64,000 bases of DNA from Butyrivibrio sp. GTDB taxonomy: Bacteria; Bacillota; Clostridia; Lachnospirales; Lachnospiraceae. The stretch's first letter is position 1. Each line of letters opens with the position of its first letter. The DNA lies in NCBI GenBank assembly GCA_015056625.1, contig SVFY01000003.1, positions 124,001 through 188,000 of the forward strand, in the 5' to 3' direction. Both the position numbers and the translations under genes were made by a program. The notes beneath the pieces are model-generated. The model did not search any database. It was not told the origin of the DNA and was given only the letters and a program-made list of their open reading frames with translations. Of this stretch, positions 17,875 to 26,721 are shown in pieces.

Positions 17875-19818
17875 TCACTCCATGTAGTAATTATACCATT
17901 GCTGGAAGATGTAGAATGACCATGCAATCTTGCTAAAGTTTGCGCCTGTTGCCGGGCCGGCATCTCCCTTGGCCACGTAATCACTTATAAACCTTGATAC
18001 ATACTCAGGGTCAAATACCCCCTGCTTCTTAAGATAAGACGTACTGCTGTAATCAAGGAGCGCTTCCTTTAAAGGACCGCGAAGCCATGCATCCATCGGA
18101 ACACCAAAGCCTGTCTTTGGGCGCTCAAGCATCTGCCTTGGAATATAGTCATAGGCGATGTCCTTTAGAATGTGCTTCTTGTCCCCTTTGTAGTACTTAA
18201 ACTTATGGGGAATCCTGAAGGAATACTCCATGACCTCAGTATCCATAATTGGGCATCTGTTTTCCAGCGAATACTTCATGGATGCCCTGTCCATCTTCAC
18301 AAGGATATCCTCAGGAAGGTAGGTATCCATATCAAGAAGCATTCTCTTTACCTGAAAATCCCTTGTGGGATAAAGGCTCTCTATTGGATACAGGACCGGA
18401 GCTTCGTTTATTCCAAGATTAAAATCGGTATTAATGTAATCAAGAGCGTGAACTGGTACATCTAATGTCTCTTTTCCTGAAATAAAGGCATGGGAGGCCT
18501 TAACATAACCTTCAGATACAAGCTGCGTTTTAGTCTCAATATCTCTGTTTCCGGCTATGACCTTGACTCTAAAGGGCATACGGTCAATCAGTCTTCTTCC
18601 GCCAACGCTGATCTGTCCGACAGCATTGACGATCGCTCCGGGAATCTCAAGTCTCTGAGCCTGCCATACATTGTCATAGACATTGTAGCCGCAAAAGAAC
18701 TCATCTCCACCATCACCTGACAAAGCTACAGTAACGTCTTTCTTTGCCAGCTTACTCACCAGCATTGAAGGGATCTCTGAGTTGTCTGCAAAAGGCTCAT
18801 CATAGTACTGAGGTATGCTGGCCACCAGATCAAACATCTCTTTTTCAGTGATGTACAGCTCTGTATGGTCACATCCGAGGTAGTTTGCTATCTCCTTTGC
18901 ATACTCAGCCTCATTGTAGCTGGGAACATCAAAGCCTATACAAAAAGTCTTTACAGGCTCATCAGAAAGCTCCTGCGCAATAGCTGTAACAAGAGATGAA
19001 TCGTATCCACCAGACAAAAATGTTCCAAGTGGCACATCAGCGATCATACGGGATGCAACGCTGTTTTTAAGTCTGAGCTTAAGGCCTTCCTTGGCCTCTT
19101 CATAATTATTTACCGGATCCTTGGACTTTTCTTTATAGACTTGCCTTATATCCCAGTACTTCCACTTTTTGATCTCGCCGTCTTTAAACCGAAGGACTGA
19201 TCCCGCCTCTAATTTATACACATCTGTAAATATTGTCTCAGGAGCGCTGATGTACTGATTGTATAAGTATCTGGGAAGGAGCTGTCTTCTGATCTCCCCC
19301 TTAAATCCAGGACATTTCATGATAGGTTTGAGCTCTGAACCAAAGATGATATTTCCGCCATCAATCCAATAGAAGAGTGGCTTTTTACCAATCCTGTCGC
19401 GAATGAGGAATACTTCGCCACTTTCCCTGTCATAGAGGGCTATGGCAAACATTCCATGGATATGGTCAACCATGTCAATGCCCCATTTAAGATATGCAGC
19501 AATTATCACCTCAGTATCACAGTTTGTCTTAAACTCGTAATCACTTATTTCCTCTTTAAGCTCGAGAAAGTTATATATCTCACCATTAAATATAACGGAT
19601 ACTCTGCCATTTTCTGAATGCATAGGCTGATGTCCAAGAGGAGACAGATCCAGGATCGCAAGTCTTCTCTGCGCAAACCCTATGAAGTAGTCATTTGCGC
19701 CTTGATATATCTCGACACCTGCATCATCAGGACCTCTGTGGTACATGGTGTCATTCATGATACGAAGCGCTTCTTCAGTTATTCTTTTTTTCGATACATA
19801 TCCGCAGATTCCGCACAT
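17875..19818 (-). CDS. asnB: AsnB-type glutamine-dependent amidotransferase, copy 2
   Basis: This 647-residue paralogue of the copy at 12133 has MCGICGYVS, TMYHRGPDDAG, GFAQRRLAILDL and VIFNGEIYN in the glutaminase. The synthetase has the loop FLSGGYDSSLV and a SGDGGDEFFCGY motif, followed by LPEDILVKMDRASM. All expected catalytic positions appear intact. The two copies differ clearly throughout, so this is not an assembly duplication. One base separates it from its GT4 partner. With the UDP-HexNAc dehydrogenase downstream it may amidate uronic acid residues; plain asparagine synthesis cannot be excluded. Confidence 0.9.
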   Translation of the reverse strand: MCGICGYVSKKRITEEALRIMNDTMYHRGPDDAGVEIYQGANDYFIGFAQRRLAILDLSPLGHQPMHSENGRVSVIFNGEIYNFLELKEEISDYEFKTNCDTEVIIAAYLKWGIDMVDHIHGMFAIALYDRESGEVFLIRDRIGKKPLFYWIDGGNIIFGSELKPIMKCPGFKGEIRRQLLPRYLYNQYISAPETIFTDVYKLEAGSVLRFKDGEIKKWKYWDIRQVYKEKSKDPVNNYEEAKEGLKLRLKNSVASRMIADVPLGTFLSGGYDSSLVTAIAQELSDEPVKTFCIGFDVPSYNEAEYAKEIANYLGCDHTELYITEKEMFDLVASIPQYYDEPFADNSEIPSMLVSKLAKKDVTVALSGDGGDEFFCGYNVYDNVWQAQRLEIPGAIVNAVGQISVGGRRLIDRMPFRVKVIAGNRDIETKTQLVSEGYVKASHAFISGKETLDVPVHALDYINTDFNLGINEAPVLYPIESLYPTRDFQVKRMLLDMDTYLPEDILVKMDRASMKYSLENRCPIMDTEVMEYSFRIPHKFKYYKGDKKHILKDIAYDYIPRQMLERPKTGFGVPMDAWLRGPLKEALLDYSSTSYLKKQGVFDPEYVSRFISDYVAKGDAGPATGANFSKIAWSFYIFQQWYNYYME

Positions 19819-19819
19819 A

Positions 19820-20920
19820 TTATTTACCGGTTATCTCTTCAAGATAATCCTTCCACTGGTTGTAAATAGCATCTACACTGGCTATCTCTTCTATCTTTCT
19901 GGCGTTTTCGCCAAAGCGTCTTGCCAGCTCCTTGTCTTCAATGAGTCTGCAGATCCTGTCTGCAAGCGCATCTTCATCTCCTACAGGAATAAGAAATCCA
20001 TTTTCTCCATCCCGTATGACTTCTCTTGGACCACCACAGGGACAGTCTGTTGACACCACTGGCATTCCCATAGCCATTGCTTCCAAAAGAGAATTTGGCA
20101 TTCCCTCGTAGTCTGAACTATAGGCATACACTTCACCCTTGGGTATCTCCTTTTCAAGGCTGTTGCTGCCGCCCATCAAAAGGACATACCCCTCAGCCTG
20201 GTTGTCCTTTATGAGTTTTTCAAGAATCTCCTTTGTTCCATCCCCTGAGTCAGGACCATATATCCTAAGCACATAATCCGGATGTTTTTTGTGCACCTTC
20301 AAAAAAGCTCTGACAAGCATTGGCTGATTTTTAAAATCCACAAGTCTCGCATGGTGGACCACAGCCTTCTCCCTTACCTCTGGCAATGGATTTCCAAAAT
20401 ACTTGGGATTGACAGGATTCATGATGATCCTTGAATTATCCTGAAGGTATGGTTTAAAGAAATCTTTCTGCTCCTTGGTTTGATACACGCATCCTGCAGC
20501 CTTTGGAAAAAGCCATCTGATCTGAACGCTGTCAGAAAAAGCATCATAATAACCTATAGGATTGATCCTGATGGATATCACCACTGGAATGTTGCTGTTT
20601 CCAGCTGCCATAAGAGCTCTGTAATTAGCCCTGTGAGCAAAGGCCACAAGCACATCTGGCTTATACTCTTTTACAAATTCTTTAAGGTACCTGACCCTTA
20701 GAAGAAACTTTACTATTCGATTTTTCCTTTCATCATCTTCACGAAGGCCCACATGGACTCTGGTAACTCTGGGGTCAAGCTCAAACTCATCCTTATCATA
20801 CCACTCTGTCGCTACATAAACCTTATACCCCTCCTTGGCAAACTGATTGGCAAGGTTTGAAACCACCCTCTCAGCTCCGCCCTGGCAGAGGCAGTTCAGA
20901 TGAAATGCAATACTCTTCAT
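19820..20920 (-). CDS. Glycosyltransferase family 4
   Basis: The 366-residue GT-B enzyme has QGGAERVVSNLANQF near residue 14, a VVHHARLVDFKNQP donor-site region near 190 and EGMPNSLLEAMAMG followed by STDCPCGGPREV near 280-300. The last segment (ENGFLIPVGDEDALAD) aligns by eye with the GT4 at 14045, supporting common descent of the two AsnB-GT4 pairs. It lacks TM helices and should work at the inner membrane face. It starts nine bases after the preceding gene. Donor and acceptor are unknown. Confidence 0.87.
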   Translation of the reverse strand: MKSIAFHLNCLCQGGAERVVSNLANQFAKEGYKVYVATEWYDKDEFELDPRVTRVHVGLREDDERKNRIVKFLLRVRYLKEFVKEYKPDVLVAFAHRANYRALMAAGNSNIPVVISIRINPIGYYDAFSDSVQIRWLFPKAAGCVYQTKEQKDFFKPYLQDNSRIIMNPVNPKYFGNPLPEVREKAVVHHARLVDFKNQPMLVRAFLKVHKKHPDYVLRIYGPDSGDGTKEILEKLIKDNQAEGYVLLMGGSNSLEKEIPKGEVYAYSSDYEGMPNSLLEAMAMGMPVVSTDCPCGGPREVIRDGENGFLIPVGDEDALADRICRLIEDKELARRFGENARKIEEIASVDAIYNQWKDYLEEITGK

Positions 20921-20929
20921 GTTCGCTCA

Positions 20930-22129
20930 TCACTCATATCTTTTGAAAATCTCATGAATACTATCTTTATATCTGTCTGGTGTATAGTAAAGAGCTCTCT
21001 CATAGGCCTTTTTACTATATTCATCCCTGAGCTCTTTTGAGGCTATCAGTTTTTTGATCTTGTCAGCAAGGAGCTTCTCTCCTTCTGTTATCACTTCCGG
21101 ATCGAAGTTTTCATGCTCATCCATGTCAGGAACAAGTATTCCAAACTCACCCTCAACAGGTTCTGTGATGCTGCTGCCGTCTGGAATACGGCCTATAAGG
21201 TCCTCATACTCTTTTTCTGAAAGAAGTATCTCTCTTGGGCCTGTCTTACAGTCCGCTGATATCATTGGCTTTTTAAGAGCCATAGCTTCAAGTACAGCAT
21301 TGGGAAATCCCTCATGGTTGGAACTACATACATAGATATCAGAAGCCTTAACATAAGGGAACGGGTTCTTCCTAAGTCCTGGGAAAAAGACCTTATCCGC
21401 AACCCCCAGTGCGCTTGCAAGCTCTTTATACTTATCAAAATTGCCCGCGCCAAGAACTATCAGCCGAGCCTTTGGGTGATCCTTTGAAGCTATTGCAAAA
21501 GCCTTCAAAAGATGCCATATGCCCTTGATGTAATCGTTTCTTGCCATGCAGGATATCACGACATTATCCTCGTTAAAGGGATAATCCGCTATCTCTTCAC
21601 TGCCTTTTTTCTCAACATCCTCCACATCCAGAGGGTTGTAGATAAAAGTACTTCTAGTATAATCAAAGTCTCTCTCAAGCTGACGGACGATTTCTTTAGA
21701 ACAGGACAGCACCTGATCAGACCTTCCGCAAAAGAGCTTTACCTGCTTTGTGCTCTCCATATCTGTCTGGCAGCGAAGGCCTGTAAGGACTCTTTCCTGT
21801 GCCCTTGAAAGGACATTTACGTAGTTGGCAGAGCTTCCAAAGCTGTAGGAAATATCTATCTTCAGCTCTTTTTTTAGCTTTCTGACCTTACTTACCCTTT
21901 TTAGTACATTTATTACTTTGTTAAGTGTTCCTTTTTTTGCAGGAACATCAATGTCGATGACATTTAAACCTGATACGTCGTAGTTTATATCCTTTGAGCT
22001 GAAGATCAGGATATATACGTTGTAATAGTCCTGCATCAGTCTTGCGGTCTTTACACACACTCTCTCAAAGCCGCCCTGATGGAGCATTGGTACCATCAGC
22101 ATCAGATTTTTCTTTTCCAAAGAACCCAT
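20930..22129 (-). CDS. Glycosyltransferase family 4
   Basis: The 399-residue GT-B protein has HQGGFERVCVKTARL near residue 17, SFGSSANYVNVLSRA near 95, FIYNPLDVEDVE mid-protein, and SSNHEGFPNAVLEAMAL with SADCKTGPREILL in the C-terminal Rossmann domain. The TGPRE variant differs from the CGGPRE of the neighbouring GT4s. An insertion of about 30 residues containing IGRIPDGSSITEP follows it, a pattern seen in capsule GT4 enzymes. The start overlaps the upstream stop by one base (TAATG). Substrate unknown. Confidence 0.87.
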   Translation of the reverse strand: MGSLEKKNLMLMVPMLHQGGFERVCVKTARLMQDYYNVYILIFSSKDINYDVSGLNVIDIDVPAKKGTLNKVINVLKRVSKVRKLKKELKIDISYSFGSSANYVNVLSRAQERVLTGLRCQTDMESTKQVKLFCGRSDQVLSCSKEIVRQLERDFDYTRSTFIYNPLDVEDVEKKGSEEIADYPFNEDNVVISCMARNDYIKGIWHLLKAFAIASKDHPKARLIVLGAGNFDKYKELASALGVADKVFFPGLRKNPFPYVKASDIYVCSSNHEGFPNAVLEAMALKKPMISADCKTGPREILLSEKEYEDLIGRIPDGSSITEPVEGEFGILVPDMDEHENFDPEVITEGEKLLADKIKKLIASKELRDEYSKKAYERALYYTPDRYKDSIHEIFKRYE

Positions 22130-23574
22130 TAAAAATGTCCTCTCTCGTAGAAATAGGCCATCATCTTGGCCTGGGACTTAACGTCAAAGCCTGCAGCCTT
22201 GAGCTTGCCAAGGATGTAGTCACTGCTCTGTGCCCTGTCACCAATCGAATACTCAATGGCTCTGTGGTGGTGACCTGTGGTCTTCTCAGGAATATTGAGA
22301 GCTTCGAAGCCTGTGCCGTTATCCAGCATATCGATGTCAGGAGCATCCTCCTGCTCAAATACGCTCTCACGCCTCTCTCCAGCTATCTTTGTGAAGGTCT
22401 CATTGACCTTGATCTCTTCCATGAGTGCATCCGGCTGGTAGTCTTCCCTGAGCATCAGATCGTCAAGTATCTTCCTTGCCCAGTCACGGGGCTGGGATGT
22501 TATGCTGCGGACTGATACAAGCTCCGTTACACACACCTCTTTTGTTATGGTGTCAGATACCAGACACTGAAGACCTGCAGCCTGAGCTTCCACAACGCTT
22601 CCAGGAAGTCCCTCATATCTTGATGGAAAGCAGAAGTAATCCATTGCCTGGTAATAGTCGCTGGCATTGGATTTGTTTCCTGCAAAGATGCATCTCTCTC
22701 TGATGTGGAGCTTGTCAGCAAGCTTTATCATATCCTCCATCAAAGGACCTCTTCCAAGCATAAGGAGCTTGACCTTCATGCCATGCATTATGCTGTACTG
22801 ATTGAGGTCGTCATTGTCGAGGAGCCTGCAAACCTGTGCAAAGACATTGAGCAAAAACTCATGGTTCTTGGCGTATCTAAAGCTCCCTACATGTCCGATA
22901 ACTACAGCGTTTGAAACGCCAAGCTCCTGCCTGATGGCATTTCTCTTTTCCTCGTTGTAGGCAAAGCGCTTAAGGTCAATGGCATTGGGGATGATCCTGA
23001 CCCTTCCAGCGTCCATAAGCTCTTTTCCAAAAACAGCAAGACCAGCTTCACTGGAGCAGGCAAAATTGTAGTCAGTTACCCCTTCCTTTTGAAGAGGAGT
23101 CCTGAAAAGCTTAGTTGCAAAGCCCTTAATACCATTGTCAACACCTGCGCTTCTTGAGTGGGCGATGCAGATAGGTATTCCTGCCTTCTTGGCGATGGGC
23201 AGATAGATCGAAGCAGTGCTTGTCATGTGGCCCTGCACAACCTTCCACTCATTGGGATGACTGTCAAAAAATCTCTTTATGGCAGACTTGTATTCAACAA
23301 TATTGGTACCTGTAAACTTGGGAAGGCAGAAAATCCTGCCACCGAGTTTATGTACGCTATTATCAAAATAGTCCGGCTCTCGAACTGCCATCAGTTCATC
23401 AGAAGTCGGACTCTTCTTTCCTGTTTTTTCAGGTGAATAGTGGACAAGGAAATCAAACTGTATCTTGTCCCTGTCCATATTCCTATATAGATCGATTATT
23501 CTGCATTCTGCTCCTCCAAGTCCTAATCCCCCGAGGACGTGGAGCACTCTGATCTGACCGTAGTCTTCTTCCAT
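22129..23574 (-). CDS. Glycosyltransferase family 4 (EpsF-like) with C-terminal extension
   Basis: The 481-residue protein has an EpsF-type GT4 core: RVLHVLGGLGLGGAE at 9-23, AHSRSAG at 138-144, IIPNAIDLKRF at 194-204, GHVGSFRYAKNHEF at 227-240 and SRYEGLPGSVVEAQAAG at 318-334. It is about 100 residues longer than usual EpsF-like enzymes. The extra length is a spacer near 252-267 and a hydrophilic tail from about 390 that contains GHHHRAIEYS and ends in a probable helix (SQAKMMAYFYERG). The tail matches no domain I recognise. It starts five bases downstream of the DUF2334 stop. Confidence 0.85.
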   Translation of the reverse strand: MEEDYGQIRVLHVLGGLGLGGAECRIIDLYRNMDRDKIQFDFLVHYSPEKTGKKSPTSDELMAVREPDYFDNSVHKLGGRIFCLPKFTGTNIVEYKSAIKRFFDSHPNEWKVVQGHMTSTASIYLPIAKKAGIPICIAHSRSAGVDNGIKGFATKLFRTPLQKEGVTDYNFACSSEAGLAVFGKELMDAGRVRIIPNAIDLKRFAYNEEKRNAIRQELGVSNAVVIGHVGSFRYAKNHEFLLNVFAQVCRLLDNDDLNQYSIMHGMKVKLLMLGRGPLMEDMIKLADKLHIRERCIFAGNKSNASDYYQAMDYFCFPSRYEGLPGSVVEAQAAGLQCLVSDTITKEVCVTELVSVRSITSQPRDWARKILDDLMLREDYQPDALMEEIKVNETFTKIAGERRESVFEQEDAPDIDMLDNGTGFEALNIPEKTTGHHHRAIEYSIGDRAQSSDYILGKLKAAGFDVKSQAKMMAYFYERGHF

Positions 23575-23578
23575 ACCA

Positions 23579-24322
23579 TTACCCCAAAAATTTTCTAAGA
23601 TGAAGGAAAGTATACTTAACCTTAGCTGTTAAGTACTGCATAGCCTTGTCAAAAGTGGTCTTGTCCACGATCTCCATGCGGCTGTACTCTGTGTAGGAAA
23701 CAGCTTTTCCGCTAAGAAGGAGCTTCTCAAGCTTGTCAAAGTCCTTGTCGTTCATGCTGTTTGCGTGATAAACAAAGGTGACAATGCCGTCTCTTGTATC
23801 ATCCAAAGCCTTGGATCTGTTTACTGATATTGGATAGAACACCATTCCATTCTGTCTGAAGGGCGCTATTCCAAAGCCATCAGTAATGATAAAGAATCCA
23901 TTGTCCTTGAGAGCCCTGAGCGTATTTTTATCAAAAGAGTGGGAGGGCGCCATAAAGATATCTGTTACGATACCCTTTGCTGTAAGAGAGCGCTTTCCCT
24001 CCTTTATCATCTCGTATTGCCTGTCGTAGGATAATCCGGCAAATTCAGACTTATCTCCTATGGGAAACATACCCGGATTCTTGTTAGTGTATACATGATT
24101 GTAACCATGCATAGCCACCATCCAGCCATGTTCCTGAAGCTGTTTTACATAATTCCAAAAGCCTTCCCTTGGTTCTGTCTTTGAAAGGCTTCTGTCTCTG
24201 TTTTCCGGGATCACACCAATGAGCGGCTTGATGTCGTGCTCGTCCAAAAGATTCTTGAATCTCTTGAACCTGTTCCAGTCCATATCTGGCGTGATGTCAT
24301 CCATACGAATCGCTATCTTCAT
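23579..24322 (-). CDS. DUF2334 / polysaccharide-deacetylase-fold protein
   Basis: Started at the ATG at 24322 (AGGA seven bases upstream, ATGA overlap with the epimerase stop), the product is 247 residues. The track start six codons upstream is less likely. IAIRMDDITPDMDW at the N-terminus and VAMHGYNHVY near 95 match the metal-binding Asp and His motifs of the NodB-like/DUF2334 fold, and FMAPSHSFD near 145 is another conserved patch. There is no signal peptide, so it should act in the cytoplasm on an activated or lipid-linked sugar, unlike most polymer deacetylases. Substrate and even deacetylase activity are inferred from fold only. Confidence 0.7.
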   Translation of the reverse strand: MKIAIRMDDITPDMDWNRFKRFKNLLDEHDIKPLIGVIPENRDRSLSKTEPREGFWNYVKQLQEHGWMVAMHGYNHVYTNKNPGMFPIGDKSEFAGLSYDRQYEMIKEGKRSLTAKGIVTDIFMAPSHSFDKNTLRALKDNGFFIITDGFGIAPFRQNGMVFYPISVNRSKALDDTRDGIVTFVYHANSMNDKDFDKLEKLLLSGKAVSYTEYSRMEIVDKTTFDKAMQYLTAKVKYTFLHLRKFLG

Positions 24323-25293
24323 AGATTGTTCCTGTACCATTCAATAGCAAGCTCAATACCTGCCTTGAAATCATAAGATGGGTCGTAGCCAAGGTTCTTT
24401 CTTGCCTTTGAAATATCTGCGTTTGAATCTCTGATATCTCCAGCTCTTGGTGGTCCAAAGATTGGCTCAACGTCTACGCCAAGAGCATCTGTGAGATGGT
24501 GGTAAACATCAATAAGATACTCTCTTCCACCTGCGCCGATGTTATAAGCTTCTCCTGCGGCGTCTGATGAAGCAAGACATGCACGAAGGTTACCTTCGAT
24601 AACGTTGTCAACATATGTAAAGTCTCTTGACTGCTTGCCATCGCCGTTTATTGTAGGAGTCTCGCCGTGCATGAGCTGGCGGAGGAACTTAGGAATAACA
24701 GCTGCATAAGCGCCATTAGGATCCTGACGTCTTCCAAATACGTTAAAGTATCTAAGGCCATAGGTATCAAGGCCGTAAAGCTTCTTGTAAAGCTTGCCGT
24801 ACTCCTCATCAGTCTTCTTGGTAAGGGCATAGGGTGAAAGAACATTGCCCTCCTGTCCTTCCTTCTTGGGAAGTACTGTTGAATCTCCATAAACTGAAGA
24901 GCTTGAAGCATAGACGAACTTCTTGACGCCGTTCTGTCTTGAAGCTTCCATCATGTTAAGTGTTCCTCTGATGTTGATCTCTTCGTATAAAAGAGGCATC
25001 TCAATACTTCTTGGAACTGAACCCCAGGCAGCCTCGTTAAGTACAAAGTCTACTCCCTTTGTAGCTTCCATGCAGGCATCCAGATCGCGGATATCCTTCT
25101 CAAGGAAAGTGAACCTTGGATTCTCCATGAAAGGCTGTATATTCTCAATGTGTCCTGTAGAAAGGTTATCCAGACAGCGAACTGTGTAGCCCATATCAAG
25201 AAGAGCTTCACAGATGTTTGAACCGATAAATCCTGCGCCGCCTGTTACAAGGAAGACGCTGCTCTCAGGAAACTTTAAATCTTTAAATCCCAT
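24319..25293 (-). CDS. UDP-N-acetylhexosamine C4-epimerase-like SDR protein (WbpP/TviC type)
   Basis: The ATG at 25293 is preceded by AGGAG with a seven-base spacer, so the TTG start in the track is rejected. The 324-residue product has the NAD motif GGAGFIG at 18-24, YASSSSVYG and the YALTKK catalytic pair near 140-160, and GRRQDPNGAYAAVIPKF near 180, a stretch typical of WbpP/TviC UDP-GlcNAc(A) 4-epimerases. It follows the TviB-like dehydrogenase, the same pairing that makes UDP-GalNAcA in Vi antigen and Pseudomonas O6 loci. Generic GalE activity is the alternative. Confidence 0.83.
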   Translation of the reverse strand: MGFKDLKFPESSVFLVTGGAGFIGSNICEALLDMGYTVRCLDNLSTGHIENIQPFMENPRFTFLEKDIRDLDACMEATKGVDFVLNEAAWGSVPRSIEMPLLYEEINIRGTLNMMEASRQNGVKKFVYASSSSVYGDSTVLPKKEGQEGNVLSPYALTKKTDEEYGKLYKKLYGLDTYGLRYFNVFGRRQDPNGAYAAVIPKFLRQLMHGETPTINGDGKQSRDFTYVDNVIEGNLRACLASSDAAGEAYNIGAGGREYLIDVYHHLTDALGVDVEPIFGPPRAGDIRDSNADISKARKNLGYDPSYDFKAGIELAIEWYRNNL

Positions 25294-25387
25294 TTTTTTA
25301 CTCCTATACAAGAAAGTTCTGCTCTCGCTACGCTCGCCAGAACGACGTTCGCACTAAACTCGACAGAACCTCATTAAGTGCTCTCAG
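25294..25387. repeat. Intergenic spacer with short inverted repeats
   Basis: Co-directional genes here normally touch, yet 94 bases separate this pair. The spacer holds GTTCTG (25316-25321) facing CAGAAC (25338-25343) across a 16-base loop, a second CAGAAC at 25364-25369 and an 11-base palindrome GAACGACGTTC (25340-25350). On the minus strand the first hairpin is followed by TTTCTTGT, so a weak attenuator is possible. It could also be a short dispersed repeat. The final bases carry the AGGAG site of the epimerase gene. Confidence 0.4.
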
Positions 25388-26704
25388 TCACAGTCTCCAA
25401 TAATCAAACTCAGGCGCTGTGTAATCATTCATGTCATAGATGCCCTTGATATCCATGAAGACCTTTGTCTTGTGTGAAGGATTGAAGAACCTGGCAATGT
25501 CTGCTGGCTTGTAATCCTTGAAGTCCTCATGTGCAACAGCCATGATCACAGCATCCATATCCTTAACAGAATCCATGGAATCAAACTCAATACCATAGAG
25601 ACGCTTTGCCTCGTCTGAGTCTGCCTGAGGATCCACAACTACAGGTGTGATGCCGTATTCCTTAAGCTCGTTATAGATGTCGATAACCTTGGTGTTACGG
25701 GTATCGGGGCAGTTCTCCTTGAAAGTGAAGCCAAGGATAGCTACTCTTGCATTCTTAACAGGGATGTCATTTGCAATAAGACGCTTAACCAGGGACTCTG
25801 CTATATATTTACCCATGTCGTCGTTGATACGACGGCCAGAGAGAATGATCTGTGAGTGATAACCAAGCTCCTCTGCCTTGTATGTAAGGTAGTAAGGGTC
25901 AACACCGATGCAGTGTCCTCCCACAAGGCCTGGGAAAAACTTAAGGAAGTTCCACTTGGTACCTGCTGCCTCAAGAACGCTCTTGGTGTCGATGCCCATT
26001 TTGTGGAAGATCATGGAAAGCTCGTTCATGAAAGCGATGTTGATATCGCGCTGTGAATTCTCGATAACCTTGGCAGCCTCAGCAACCTTGATGGACTGAG
26101 CCTTGTAAACACCAGCAAGAGCAACCAGACTATAAACCTTGGCTACAGTCTCCAGTGTCTCCTCATCCATGCCAGATACGATCTTGGTGATGGTATCAAG
26201 TCTGTGAACCTTGTCACCTGGGTTGATACGCTCTGGTGAGTAACCAACCTTGAAATCAACACCGCACTTAAGTCCTGACTCTTTCTCAAGGATAGGTACG
26301 CAGATATCCTCTGTTACTCCAGGATAAACAGTTGACTCATACACTACTATAGAACCCTTAGTGAGGTATTTACCAAGAGTGTGGCTAGCTCCCTCAACAG
26401 GTGAAAGATCTGGTGTGTGATCGTCATTAACAGGAGTTGGAACTGCTACTACGTGGAACTTGCACTCACGGAGTTTTTCAGGGTCAGCTGTGAACTCTAC
26501 AGATGTCTCCTTTATAGCGTCGTTTCCAACTTCTCTGGTGGGATCAATACCCTTTTTATAAAGCTCTACTTTCTGAGCATTGAAATCATATCCAACAACC
26601 TTGATCTTCTTGGCATATGCTACAGCTATAGGCATTCCAACATAACCAAGTCCTACCAGTGACAGCTTTTCTTCTCCGGCAAGGAGCTTCTCATAAAGAT
26701 CCAT
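25388..26704 (-). CDS. UDP-N-acetyl-D-hexosamine 6-dehydrogenase (TviB/WbpO type)
   Basis: The 438-residue NAD-dependent dehydrogenase has GLGYVG at 18-23, AVPTPVNDDHTPDL at 87-100, the central EAAKVIENSQRDINIAF at 209-225 and GGHCIGVDPYYL with catalytic Cys265. Length and motifs fit the TviB/WbpO branch, which oxidises UDP-GlcNAc or UDP-GalNAc at C6 to the uronic acid in two NAD-dependent steps, rather than UDP-glucose dehydrogenase. The C4-epimerase gene downstream completes a route to UDP-GalNAcA. The two AsnB-like proteins could then amidate the residue. The exact N-acetylhexosamine cannot be fixed from sequence. Confidence 0.88.
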   Translation of the reverse strand: MDLYEKLLAGEEKLSLVGLGYVGMPIAVAYAKKIKVVGYDFNAQKVELYKKGIDPTREVGNDAIKETSVEFTADPEKLRECKFHVVAVPTPVNDDHTPDLSPVEGASHTLGKYLTKGSIVVYESTVYPGVTEDICVPILEKESGLKCGVDFKVGYSPERINPGDKVHRLDTITKIVSGMDEETLETVAKVYSLVALAGVYKAQSIKVAEAAKVIENSQRDINIAFMNELSMIFHKMGIDTKSVLEAAGTKWNFLKFFPGLVGGHCIGVDPYYLTYKAEELGYHSQIILSGRRINDDMGKYIAESLVKRLIANDIPVKNARVAILGFTFKENCPDTRNTKVIDIYNELKEYGITPVVVDPQADSDEAKRLYGIEFDSMDSVKDMDAVIMAVAHEDFKDYKPADIARFFNPSHKTKVFMDIKGIYDMNDYTAPEFDYWRL

Positions 26705-26721
26705 TTTAATTCCTCCAGGAT

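Noticed and set aside
12133-19818. Two asnB copies as an assembly artefact
   Set aside because: The proteins differ in length (636 and 647) and at many positions, including SAGIDSS versus SGGYDSS.
22042-22515. Plus-strand ORF of 157 residues
   Set aside because: Antisense shadow of the EpsF-like GT4. It matches no family and has low-quality initiation context.
25294-25311. Track start (TTG) of the WbpP-like epimerase
   Set aside because: AGGAG seven bases before the ATG at 25293 decides the start.
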